Source: Zoroaster sp. YZ-2022
Lineage: Eukaryota; Echinodermata; Asteroidea; Forcipulatida; Zoroasteridae
DNA: 64,000 bases
NCBI GenBank assembly: GCA_029582265.1
Contig: CM055819.1
Location: forward strand, 24,876,715 to 24,940,714
Direction: 5' to 3'
This document shows, piece by piece, positions 54,333 to 64,000 of this stretch. The notes beneath the pieces are model-generated. The model was given only the letters and a program-made list of their open reading frames with translations. It had not been told where the DNA came from and made no database searches. A program made the translations under genes and the position numbers. Each line of letters starts with the position of its first letter. The first letter of the stretch is position 1.

Positions 54333-54960
54333 AAAACTTACTTGGTAATAAATTAATTTTGTCTGAAGTAAGCTTGGGCAATATCAATTTTTTTTTCATC
54401 CACAATATATCGGCAAACATATATCGCGATTTTCGATCGTATCACAATTTTTTTTTTACATTCACGCATGATTGCTTTCGAGCCGATAACCACAGGTATA
54501 CCCCTCGACAAGCGTCACAATAAATCTCAAATTCGCTTGCGTTGTGTGTATGTACTTCTGAAGTAGTTCGCTTTTGTTTCTCACATCCAAAAGCTGAAAA
54601 GACTGTCCAAATTTTGTTTCCATGGAATTTCTGACTTGCCTCGCAATGGCAATTTTTTTTAATCACAATATATTTATTTTAAATCGCGTTTTGCTGATAT
54701 CTCAATAACTTCAAAAGGTTTTTGATATCGTAATCGAATAAAAAAAGATATCGCAATATTCGATATTATCGTCTTATCGCCCAAGCTTAGTCTGAAGTGC
54801 TTTCTTCTTACATTCAACAAAAAATTTCCATCCACCAACTTATTTTATAAAAAAAAACCCATAAAGGTTGTGGAAAAAAAGGGTTATGTTGTTTCATTGT
54901 TTTCTCCAAAAACGTGAGCACCTATTGTATTGAAACTTTCACTGGTTAAGTTTTATGATA
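54333..54960. other. Non-coding, nothing recognised
   Basis: Includes poly-T runs and atatcg-rich stretches (54370-54440 and 54700-54780) that are partly complementary to each other, possibly the ends of another short inverted-repeat element. Confidence 0.35.
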
Positions 54961-55238
54961 TATACCACTCAAAACAATTTAGGGAACACCGGAATAATAC
55001 TTAAAGCAAGATCATTTATTTCAGATAAACACAATGTTTCACAGAATTGATGAGAAACAACTGCACAAATGAAACAGGTGATAAAGGATACATGTAGTGA
55101 TTACACATTTCATGACATGACTACTGAAAGAGAGAGGGGGTTGCAAATGAAAATCCCGGTTCATGGAACATTTCAACATGGCCCAAACCTATTTGATGTT
55201 AAAAATCCGGTGTTCCCTAAATTGTTTTGAGTAGTATA
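54961..55238. mobile_element. MITE with 33-bp terminal inverted repeats, Tc1/mariner-like
   Basis: The left end taccactcaaaacaattta, gggaacaccgga and the right end tccggtgttccctaaattgt, tttgagtagta are complements with one mismatch. TA dinucleotides flank both ends. The body of about 210 bases has no ORF. TA duplication and end sequence fit a Tc1/mariner-mobilised MITE. Confidence 0.85.
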
Positions 55239-55817
55239 TTTCTTGAAAACTAGAGGGTTAAAATGAATGTACAAAATACCAAATACCAATGATGTACCTT
55301 CTTTTAAAATATGAAGTGCTTAGAGAAACAAATCTCTACAAAATTGCACGGAGAAAACAAAGCAAAGAATAAAGTGGTGAGAAAATGTATTATAATTATG
55401 AGTAGTTGATAACTTATAAGGGTGAAATTGATGGGCCCTAACTAAAAACCTAAGGCTATATATTTGGCTCGGAAACAATTTTTTGTATATCAAATAATGA
55501 AAAAATGAGTGAAAATCAAATGAAAACTATATTTAAACAAATAAATCATTATGCTTGTCCTGCAATACTTTCCGTGCATCTTTTAATAAAGAGTAAAAAT
55601 ATTTGGAATGTATTATGAGTACGTGTGTATTCTTGATCGGTGAAATACATTTGGCAGCTAAAGTCGGCATGTTTAAATACAAGTATAAATACATGTACAA
55701 ATTTGGACATTTTTGGTAAGTGCAGACTCTCAGCTCCCCCGCCGAAGAATTTTTTTTTTTTTATATTAGTTTGTATAACAAACTGTATTTAAACCATAAA
55801 GAACGGAAAGTAATATT
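55239..55817. other. Non-coding, nothing recognised
   Basis: A/T-rich sequence with a T-run near 55750. Confidence 0.5.
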
Positions 55818-55995
55818 TATACTGTAGCCTTGCATGGTGAAAAGGATAAGTAAAGACTTTGCGGTGACACCATGTGAAATTCTCAAATTGAGTAGTAATT
55901 AGGTCTGAAAAGAATTGGAGGTTCAGCTCCAGTTCTTTTCAGAACTAATTACTACTCAATTTGAGAATTTCACATGGTGTCACCGCAAACAGTAT
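55818..55995. repeat. Near-perfect palindrome (hairpin MITE)
   Basis: ttgcggtgacaccatgtgaa, attctcaaattgagtagtaa on the left is complemented at 55927-55987 with only two or three mismatches, the centre being ggttcagctcc. The outer part ttatactgt is also shared. One arm of the same family is at 10426-10545. Confidence 0.85.
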
Positions 55996-57471
55996 AAAGA
56001 ATGGTCTATACTTATGTTATTGTACGTCTTACCAAAACAATGCAAGGGTAAAATAATGCAACATTACTTAACAAACCTTAAATGCAGTAAAATAGACAGT
56101 CAACAAGACGAAAAAGCTAAAATTAGTCTCAAAATTTACATCGGAATTAAACAATATTACTTTATTCCTGTTTTTCATTTTGGGGAATGAACTTAAGTAT
56201 CCAGAATACCCCCTCCAGATCTGCCACTGCATTTCCCAATCCTAATAACTGTTCCATCTCCCTGACACATGTTGCAATATCAAATTCCCCCACGACCACC
56301 TTAAAAACGGGTTCTCTAGTTCCTACATTACTCATTCCATCTAGTTAGTTTGCTTGCAGACATCAGATACAGGAATAACAGCAAAACCTTATGTTTTCCA
56401 CCACAAGAGGGCGACAATGTATAAACTTGTCAAAGTACACATTGTCATACAATTCAATCAATGAAAAACAAGCGATAAAATCATTCAAAAACCACTTTGT
56501 CATGCTGCCTATGTTTGTTTGATAAGCATAATATTGCAATATACAGTGTCTTATTGTTAATATGTATGTGAACTCTGACACTGACTAAAACCGTTTGTTT
56601 TTTGATATCCAGGCGAACAAAAGTTTGATGCCTTTCTGAAGTCAGATGTAGACTAGTTAGTTTATTTATTATTATTTCTGATGACACAGTCAAAAAGTTC
56701 GTTCACTTGTTTGTGTTTACACTTTGCAAACGTGTCCTTAAAATTTATTGATAGGTTTGAACCCACACAAAAGTTTATTCACATGACAGTAGAAATCCTG
56801 ACACAAAATTTAATCTGATTTCTTTGTTGTTCAAAGTAGCTGATTTTGAATATTTTATCATATTTATTTATAATAATAATATTTTATTCTTGAAAGTAAA
56901 TTTACACCTCCAAAAATGAAAAATCAATGCACATAAAAGTGAATTTTAAGACTTCATTTTCATTAATTGTCTCAATAACGACACAAACTTTCTTAGGTTT
57001 GTTGTTAAATATATATTTTTTATTCAAAGAAAGTAAGCATACTTTTAGAAGCAGTTTTGCCAACATTACTAACTGTGTATGTTAGGTTTACGGCTTTGAG
57101 AATGTAAAATATTGTTTATTCTAGTATGTGATATTATCAGACATTAAATGTCTGCTTCTGTTTTTTGTAATCATTACCGATGCCATAAAATAATATAGAA
57201 TGAGATACATGTACTACTCACATATTTCACATAATATCCTATATACAGGTACATCATGCACGTCAGCACTAATGAGACACTAGTTAAATATTAAAAGTTA
57301 TAGATTGAAAATGAGATAATACTTGTAAGTCGCTACAAAGGTCATCTCGGATGGGACTCAATCCATTCCTCCCAGCGATCATGTGCCCCCACAATCAGAC
57401 TGCCACAGTACATACCGGTATCCATTGGTCAACCGATCAGTCGTTGTTGGTCAGAGTGAGGTCCAAGCTCA
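55996..57471. other. Non-coding, with a possible 5' untranslated exon at its end
   Basis: No protein recognised. The last 130 bases (57345-57477) are richer in G+C and end at a consensus donor (caaagtg, then gtgagt), so they could be a non-coding first exon. Confidence 0.35.
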
Positions 57472-58420
57472 GCAAAGTGGTGAGTATGGTCTAAATTCTG
57501 TACATCACTGGAATTTGCTAAATCAGAAACTCAATGAAAATTCGATTGTTATTTACAATTTATCCATGAATGCGATATTTCTATTTAATTTGATTTTGGG
57601 TGAAACATTGTAAACTACATTTATTTTGGATATTGCTCTTTAGCACATCTACTTTTGTGATAAAATTTTAAAAAAAATTGTTTAAAATGTTTGTATGGGG
57701 GGGGGGGTCAAAATCAAGCAAAATCAATTTAAAGATGAAGGTGTTTATTTTGTGTGATTCATTATTTAACTTCTAAAATGGAAGCCAGTTACTTTCAAAT
57801 GGGATATTTCACAAAATAATTGACCTTAGCATTCTGTAATAAATTAATTTATTCAAGGGAAAGTACAACATTGGTAATTACCAGATAATCAAATGAACAA
57901 ATTAAAGTTAAAAGCTTACTTGGTATAACCATTATTTTTATGTAATTCGTGTTCAACCATTTTTAATATTATTCAATGTGGGTCACTGAACTTTTCTATG
58001 CACATCAAACACAAGTTCATTGACCTCTCCCATGTAAACCAGTTTATAATAATGACAGTGGGTTGGACTTGGATGGGAAATTCAAAGTGCAATTTTCAAT
58101 GGTACAATTAATCCACTGGATAGACTCATTCAAATTGTACATATTATTTCCAGTATGTGTACGCAAGGTTTGTGTAAACACTACACCTTCCTTGTCTTCT
58201 TTGACTGGGCTGATGTGTGTGTGCAGTCAAGATTTGTCTCAAATGTTTAAATGTGTATCGTCTGTGTTTGGGCCAATTTGATGGTATAATATAGCTATTT
58301 AAATGTTGAATTGCTATTTTTCTGGGGTTAAGGGAAAAATCCGTTAAGGATTAGTACCAGTAAATCAGTAAATTGTTGGCCCACTGTTTCAATCCTCAGC
58401 TTGCACGTGACTGTCTGAAT
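57472..58420. repeat. Right copy of the duplicated 0.95-kb segment
   Basis: Direct-orientation copy of 1-960. It ends roughly 470 bases before the ABCA start codon. Confidence 0.8.
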
Positions 58421-58885
58421 TTCATAATTTAATTTTTGTTCGTTTAACAACGATATTATCTTTCAAAATTTGTTCGCTTTATACATTCTATTTTGTGGGT
58501 CATTTTAGCCAAACACAGGCAATGTTATCTTTAAAGATGTATACTTTAACAGCAATTTTCTGAAAATGTGTTTTTCATCAGTGTATAACTGACTGTTATT
58601 TTTACTTGAGGGAAGGAAAATAACTGCTTTAAAATTTACGAATTTCTCAAAATAAACACAAGGAGCATGGCCTGACAGTAAATATACCCGAAATAAAATA
58701 AAAAAATTCTAAAAATTTCTTTCTTTTTTGTCATTTTATTATCTGTTTTTTCCACAGACATCTGTTACGTTCAGCAATGGTTGTAAGGTTTCAGTGAAGA
58801 GCATGCCTGAAGTTGTTTTATATTAAAGTTTAACTATAATTATTTATTGAAAAAACCCTGTAACATCCCAAGTATTTGATTCAAG

Positions 58886-59252
58886 ATGGGTAGAACTTGG
58901 AACCAGTTCCTCCTCCTCCTCTGGAAGAACTGGGTTCTCCAGTCACGCCGTGTCCTCGTCACCATCTTTGAAATTCTCATCCCGCTGGTGTTTGCCGCCC
59001 TTCTCCTCATCATACGCATGTACGTAGACTTCAATATGTTTGAGTCTCCAACTGTCTACAGCTCCTACATGATCAACCATCTTCCACAGACTCTCCTACC
59101 ACCTAACGTGACCAATAACTCCACGCTGCCCCCATTCTATTGGAGGATCGCCTATGCCCCGAAGGGACCCGCTGCTGACGATATCATGGACAGGGTCGTG
59201 GACAGATTGAGCGGTCCATTTATCCTGGTCAACCCTGTACAGTTGGAAGAAG
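58886..59252 (+). CDS. ABCA-like exon 1
   Basis: Contains the start codon, TM1 and the first part of the extracellular loop (YWRIAYAPKGPAADDIMDRV). Ends at donor aag then gttagt. Confidence 0.88.
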
Positions 59253-61610
59253 GTTAGTTCTGTAACAGTTGCTGTTATTTCTATGACATTGTGGGGTTTA
59301 ACCCAGCAGCAACAAATTTAACAATTTGCTATTTTTGTTAGCTATGTGATTGAGATTGTGAAAAGATTTTTTTTTTTTTAATTTGTATGTGCATTCGCCC
59401 TGAACAAGACTAAAAGCCACTCAAGGTACAGGGCTACATTGAACAAGAGAAGAAAAATAAAAAGTAAATATACTCAGAGCTGAATGTGAGAATTGAGATT
59501 CTTCTTGAAACAGGATATAGATTGTAGGATGGAGGGAAACATGCAGCAGGCAAGGAATTCGAAAGAGATGCAGCATGTGGGAAAGCTGATATAGCTTTTG
59601 TTGTACATCTAGGTATAGCTAGGGTTTATGGGTGAGAAGAGGTGGAAAGCCGAGTTTCACGCTCAAACACCCTAACAGGAGGAACCAAGTTGGATAGACC
59701 GGTGGAACATTTACTATGATAATATCTGTAAAACAAACTAAGGGTGGCAACAGGCCTACGGTGTGAAAGTGATTGTAATGATCTGCCCAAATCATCACCA
59801 ATCAAATTAACAATACACTTCTGAACACTATCTAATAAAGGTAAGTGACATGCAGAAGCACCAGGATGAAAAGAACTTTGTAAAGGCAGTAGGCTTATAC
59901 ATGTACATGTAGGAGTCAAACATTCTGTTCTTCCATTCAGAAAATTGTACTGTGTGTGTTCTGAAAAAGTGGGGGGAGGGGGTGAGGACCCATTGGATCT
60001 TTTTTAGATGGTATTAATGATTATAATTTTAGTCATTAAGTTGCCACATGGTTTTGTAAGAGAAAAGGATTTTAAACAGAGCATGTTTTGAACCATTTTT
60101 GGTAAATGTTTACATTAAATTTGATGATAATATTTTATATGTTTTACTTGGTCCATACAAGTGATCAGATTTGTCATTAAAATGGGTGGTCTACCAAAGC
60201 TAAACCAATTAATTCTATTAACCATGCTGATACAATAACACAAATGTAAACAAATCTGTTGTATCTTGTTGAAGTGAGCTGGAAAAAAAAATATTTTGTT
60301 CTTGCTGATGGATCTTGTTGCACTCAGCAGGCTTCATATTTGGAGAACTGATGGATTGCATTGAGCAGGATGTCTAGCCAGTTATTGAAGGGAATAATAG
60401 GGTTTGAATAATACATAAATAAATCTGTGCAGTAGATAATAATAAATTCAAGATTGGCACGTGGCTATGAGGTAAAGAAATCTCTGCCATCTTCTGTACG
60501 TATAGGGGGAAAAAAACAATTTATCAAATTTCTCTGATGTTAACATTTTCCTTCTCACAGCTGTTGGTTTTGACACTGAAGAGGAACTCCTAGCAGTCAT
60601 GAAGCTCTCCTCCTCCAATAACATCCTTGGTGCCATCATCTTTAAGAGTGATTTCCCAGATGGCGGTGGAACCGTCCCATCCAACATGACCTACAGCATC
60701 CGTCTGAGTTACTCCATGAGGAATGTAGACCAGAATGGTTACATGACTCAGTGGAAGACACAGTCTCTCTTTCCATTCTACCAAGTTCCTGGGCCCAGGG
60801 AAAAGGAAGATATGTATGGAGGATTTCCAGGCAAGTCACTTGCAGACAATATGGTCGACTCTTGTGATTTGAATAATTTTGTTGATATTTCTCAAAGTTT
60901 CATAGTTACTAAATAATAACAGAGAACTTTTTTGTTTTAGGCCAAAAAAATGTCTCTGGTTTCTAATCATCAGTCGGCTTCAAAATCGGTGCGGTGACAC
61001 GCTTTTTTTTCTTTTTTTTTCAAAAGGGAACTACATGATACAGGTATACACGGCAACCTAATGTCCCATATACAAAGTATGGTGGATAAGAGAGGCCTCA
61101 CAAATCGGGCAAACATACCCCTATGTGAAAAAGTCATTTAAAACATAGCATGGCAGAATTCCAATTGATCCAGCAATTTTGGTTGCAGTTGGACATTGTT
61201 TGATAGCAAAAATAATTTAAAAAAATAAAAATAAAAATGCAGACACGCAGGTCTGAGGCGACGCGTGCGAAGACCAGAAACCGGATATACTTTTTGTTGA
61301 GCCTTACATGACTGGCTCATGTAGGTAATAAGATTTCTGGTAATACTTGTAATGTATTTGTATTTCAGGCTACTATCGAGAGGGGTTCTTGACTCTACAG
61401 AATGCAATAGACATTGCTGTTCTCCAGTCTCAGGGTGCTGACGTTGATCATGCCACGCTGATGCAGCGTTACCCGTACCCTCCGTACTTTGAAGATCTTT
61501 ACGTCGTCGTCCTGCAGACATCTTTTCCTGACCTGATCATGGTGAGCCTGGTGCTGGTAGTACTCAACATCGCCAAGAGTGTCACATATGAGAAGGAAAA
61601 GAGATTAAAG
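58886..61610 (+). CDS. ABCA3-like ABC transporter, first three coding exons (gene continues past the right edge)
   Basis: Exons: 58886-59252, 60561-60830 and 61369-61610, joined in consistent phase. They encode the ABCA-type N terminus. MGRTWNQFLLLLWKNWVLQS leads into TM1 (VTIFEILIPLVFAALLLIIR). A large extracellular domain follows with conserved stretches LRLSYS-like (SIRLSYSMRNV), WKTQSLFPFYQVPGPRE and GYYREGFLTLQNAIDIAVLQ. Then come QRYPYPPYFEDLYVVVLQ and the second TM (LIMVSLVLVVLNIAKSV) ending in TYEKEKRLK. The match is closest to ABCA3-type lipid transporters. The ATP-binding cassettes lie beyond the window. The start ATG is the first in an open frame directly before the conserved LLLWKN. 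Confidence 0.9.
59380..59930 (-). mobile_element. LINE 3' fragment (CR1/Jockey-type reverse transcriptase C terminus)
   Basis: On the minus strand, SVQKCIVNLIGDDLGRSLQS, LSHRRPVATLSLFYRYYHSK and TRLSTSSHP are the typical C-terminal segment of these LINE polymerases. A stop follows at about 59626-59628, after which the frame still shows AIPRCTTKAISAFPHAASLS and NSLPAACFPPSYNL. The fragment is 5'-truncated and dead, inside ABCA intron 1. Confidence 0.8.
59931..60560. other. ABCA intron 1, remainder
   Basis: No feature recognised apart from the acceptor ttctcacag at its end. Confidence 0.5.
60561..60830 (+). CDS. ABCA-like exon 2, with a GC donor
   Basis: The acceptor is cttctcacag. The exon reads AVGFDTEEELLAVMKLSSSN to YGGFP and leaves one base (G) that the next exon completes as Gly. 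The donor after ccag is gcaagt; no GT at a usable phase is nearby. Confidence 0.85.
60831..61368. other. ABCA intron 2
   Basis: Intron with GC-AG ends; T/C run near 61004-61021. Nothing else recognised. Confidence 0.6.
61369..61610 (+). CDS. ABCA-like exon 3
   Basis: The acceptor is gtatttcag and the donor is aag then gtaata. Reads YYREGFLTLQNAIDIAVLQS to YEKEKRLK, ending the first extracellular domain and entering the next membrane helix. Confidence 0.88.
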
Positions 61611-63281
61611 GTAATAAAGGATTGGAAATACTCGGAAATCCGAATTGGATGTATACTTACCCCCAAATCTGTTAACCCTAACCGCTTAGTCATTTTCATT
61701 AGAAACACTCCTGACATGAATCCAACAATATCGACATGCACTAAAAAAAATTCCCAGTTATTGGACTTTGATGGAATTGGTACAATGGCAAATGCAAAGC
61801 ACGTGCTTGGCTATACACTGTCCCAGATCCAACAAAAGTAGCCGGTGGAGTTTGATGGATTTGGTACACATCGCATGCGCACCATGCTTATGTAACCGGA
61901 GCTTTTAGCACACCCAGAAATAATACACAGAATGCAAGTAAGGATACCGTGGACCAATGAACTTTAATGAAATCACAAATCTAGAGAACTACAACCAAAA
62001 TGAAAACGTAAACCCGAAACCAAACACACACAAAAAATAAACCCTGTTAAAACAAACAGAAAAATAACAACTTTAAATCAGCACAAAATACGGTTCACCT
62101 CATGTTCTATATCAATCTAATTGAATTATTCAGTTAACCACAAGTTTCTTTAATACAAAATGGTATACATAATAAAAATGAAATGGAAGAATTAAGGCGC
62201 AATTGACAATAATTATGATAAACAGTAATAGCACTTTCCGACAAAAACATCATACCAGACCCAACAGCCAATTACGTTAAGAGCGATCCCCGATCCCTTT
62301 GCAAGAACCCATAAACCAATCAACGGAATAACTAATGGACCATAAACATACCCCAACCAGCGACAATGGGTCTACAGATCACGGACCCACCATTTCGGCA
62401 CCATGATAAAATCCGGTCTCTGGCTAAAACAACCTTCAGCTGTCATCAGCAGGTGGACGATGGTCTATATCAGACATGTACTGTAATAGTCGAAGAACAT
62501 CCCGACACAAAGATGAAACTACAATTAAGGCTCACTGGACAGACGTTCGCCTTCGCAACCGCCGTCACCGGCAGCGCGTTGGCAAGTGCCAGCTCGGCTC
62601 GAAATCGCCGTACCCGCTGCAACCCCCCAAAAATGTCCACAGGGCAAGACAAGGACGTAGGTGTTATAGCCCTCAGTGGTAGCAAGACCCCCTAGCTTCA
62701 CCGCGTTTTATACTCGAACTGAACATTCCAAAATGTAACACGAGAAGGCAATAATAACACTACACAACTAATATTAAGCAAACAATATACAAAACGTACA
62801 ACTACAATAAGGAAATTCCTTTTAACTTTGTGTCCATAATAATAACCGACATGGTTGTATATTCCCCCGGTTACACTTAATTCACTGGGCTATTCATGTA
62901 CAGTACCGGTACTTAATCCACCGAAATCAAGCAAAACCAGATGGTGGATATTGATGGACTTGGGGTCGTTAGGGTTAAGCAACTGGAGAAAATGGATCCT
63001 ACAAAGTTGGGCCTTTCGTCAAAATTTAGTGACATTTAGAAAATTCCTCACTTGATATCAAGAGAGAGTGACATTGTCTCAAGGGCAATTCACAAACAAA
63101 TTGCCAAAGCATTTTTTGCTGACCTAGGGGAGGAGAAGGGGAAAGCTCCCTCTTTAAAAAAAAAATTACCATGAACAAGTACATTGACCATACTATTTTG
63201 TGAGTCCACCTGGATCGGCCCGTGGGGAAGTATTCATTTGATTATAGCAGCTGAAATATCCAGTTGATGTCTCTGTACATA
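61611..63281. other. ABCA intron 3 or downstream DNA, nothing firmly assigned
   Basis: The next ABCA exon was not identified with confidence; a frame near 62953-63000 reads SLGLSNWRKW, faintly like the family's MGLSNWLHW, but lacks a good acceptor and phase. An ORF at 62366-62695 has no recognised domain. Confidence 0.4.
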
Positions 63282-64000
63282 AACTCCTCAAAAAAAGTTC
63301 GGAAACTCAAGTTTGACTGACGAATTCTCTCTTGTTACCAACTCATTTTCCTTGCATTTGGTATCATTGGAAAGCCCTGTTATTCCTCTTTACAATGATG
63401 TGCCATTTGTTATGATTACGCAATTGGAGGATGTGCAGCACAGCTGAATATGGGGGTGGGTGTAAAGTGAAATGTTGCAAAATGCATTGCTATTGTCAAA
63501 AGTGTATTGACTCTTGCTGTTAGGAGTTGTTTGGAAGATGGATGTGTCTTGAATGATTGTCTGCTTACTGACCAATATTTAAAGGTTTTAGGCCATAAAT
63601 GTGCGGGAAAAATTCAGAAATCCACATGGCCTGTCACAATAAATTGCCTCCGGGATAGCAACTCTGTTGTTAATGTGCATGGTTGAGTTTCAAACAGAGT
63701 AAAAGAATTTGTCATTTTCTGCACTCAAACACCCAGTAATTCTCCATCAGTAACAACAAATCTCTCTCACAGTACAATGAAACTCTCTATCACTAACAAA
63801 AGACAAAACAAGACGTAAGGAAAGTCTTTTTTTTCTGGTTTAATCATTGCACAGCTTCCTTCATTGAACAAACAATGTTAAGTCAAGAGCCTCCTCCAAG
63901 CAAAAGGGGAATGCACTGTATGACAATAGCAATGCATTTTGCAACATTTCAATTTACACCCACCCGCATATTCAGCTGTGCTGTACATCCCCCAATTGCG
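63282..64000. mobile_element. Inverted-repeat element truncated by the window end
   Basis: The stretch 63420-63495 (cgcaattggaggatgtgcag, cacagctgaatatg, gggtgggtgtaaa, gaaatgttgcaaaatgcatt) returns complemented at 63925-64000. The outer part aaactcctcaaaaaaagttcg at 63282 probably marks its true left end, as in Tc1/mariner-type non-autonomous elements. The right end lies outside. Confidence 0.7.

Noticed and set aside
62946..63050. Next ABCA exon (SLGLSNWRKW)
   Set aside because: The likeness to MGLSNWLHW is short, no good acceptor in the right phase is present and the conserved start of the exon is missing.

Overview
The window is animal nuclear DNA: split genes with consensus splice sites, a tRNA-derived SINE, an LTR retrotransposon, a Polinton/Maverick and several MITE-like hairpins. 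The style (many tacatgta words, short repeats around 'gctaagca' and 'tatgaaattggcc', lineage-expanded class A GPCRs) suggests a marine deuterostome invertebrate, most likely an echinoderm. That placement is inference.

Left part (1-22.4 kb): a multi-exon plus-strand gene for ASPSCR1/TUG, a UBX-domain protein. Seven exons are visible; the most N-terminal one lies outside or was not found. Its 15.7-kb intron holds a decayed DIRS-type reverse transcriptase/RNase H fragment, a 45-bp tandem repeat, a young 2.7-kb LTR retrotransposon with an SGNH-hydrolase-like ORF upstream of gag-protease, and a 2.9-kb long inverted repeat. One conserved exon carries an in-frame TAG.

Middle part (23.4-52.7 kb): a tandem triplication of a unit of roughly 2.5 kb containing a minus-strand rhodopsin-class GPCR. 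Copy 1 is intact, copy 2 has an in-frame internal deletion, copy 3 is frameshifted. Each unit carries its own large insertion. Unit 1 holds a 14.7-kb Polinton; the matching empty site is visible in unit 2. Unit 2 holds a 3.8-kb Helitron-like insertion. Unit 3 holds a 2.8-kb DNA transposon with 6-bp target duplication and satellite-filled inverted repeats. The cluster is bracketed by inverted copies of another repeat.

The Polinton encodes a protein-primed DNA polymerase B (broken), a retroviral-type integrase (intact, D-D35-E), a packaging ATPase (broken), a probable double jelly-roll major capsid protein (intact), a penton-type minor capsid protein (in-frame stop), and a set of conserved Polinton structural or unassigned proteins, one module of which is tandemly duplicated. 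Its terminal repeats each carry two palindromic TGACGTCA sites. No cysteine protease was recognised. It is a degraded provirus-like copy, not a working element.

Right part (53-64 kb): MITEs, a copy of the segment that opens the window (1-960 duplicated at 57.5-58.4 kb), then the first three coding exons of an ABCA3-like ABC transporter, which runs off the right edge. Its second intron appears to use a GC donor, and its first intron contains a LINE 3' fragment. The last 0.7 kb is the start of an inverted-repeat element cut by the window end.
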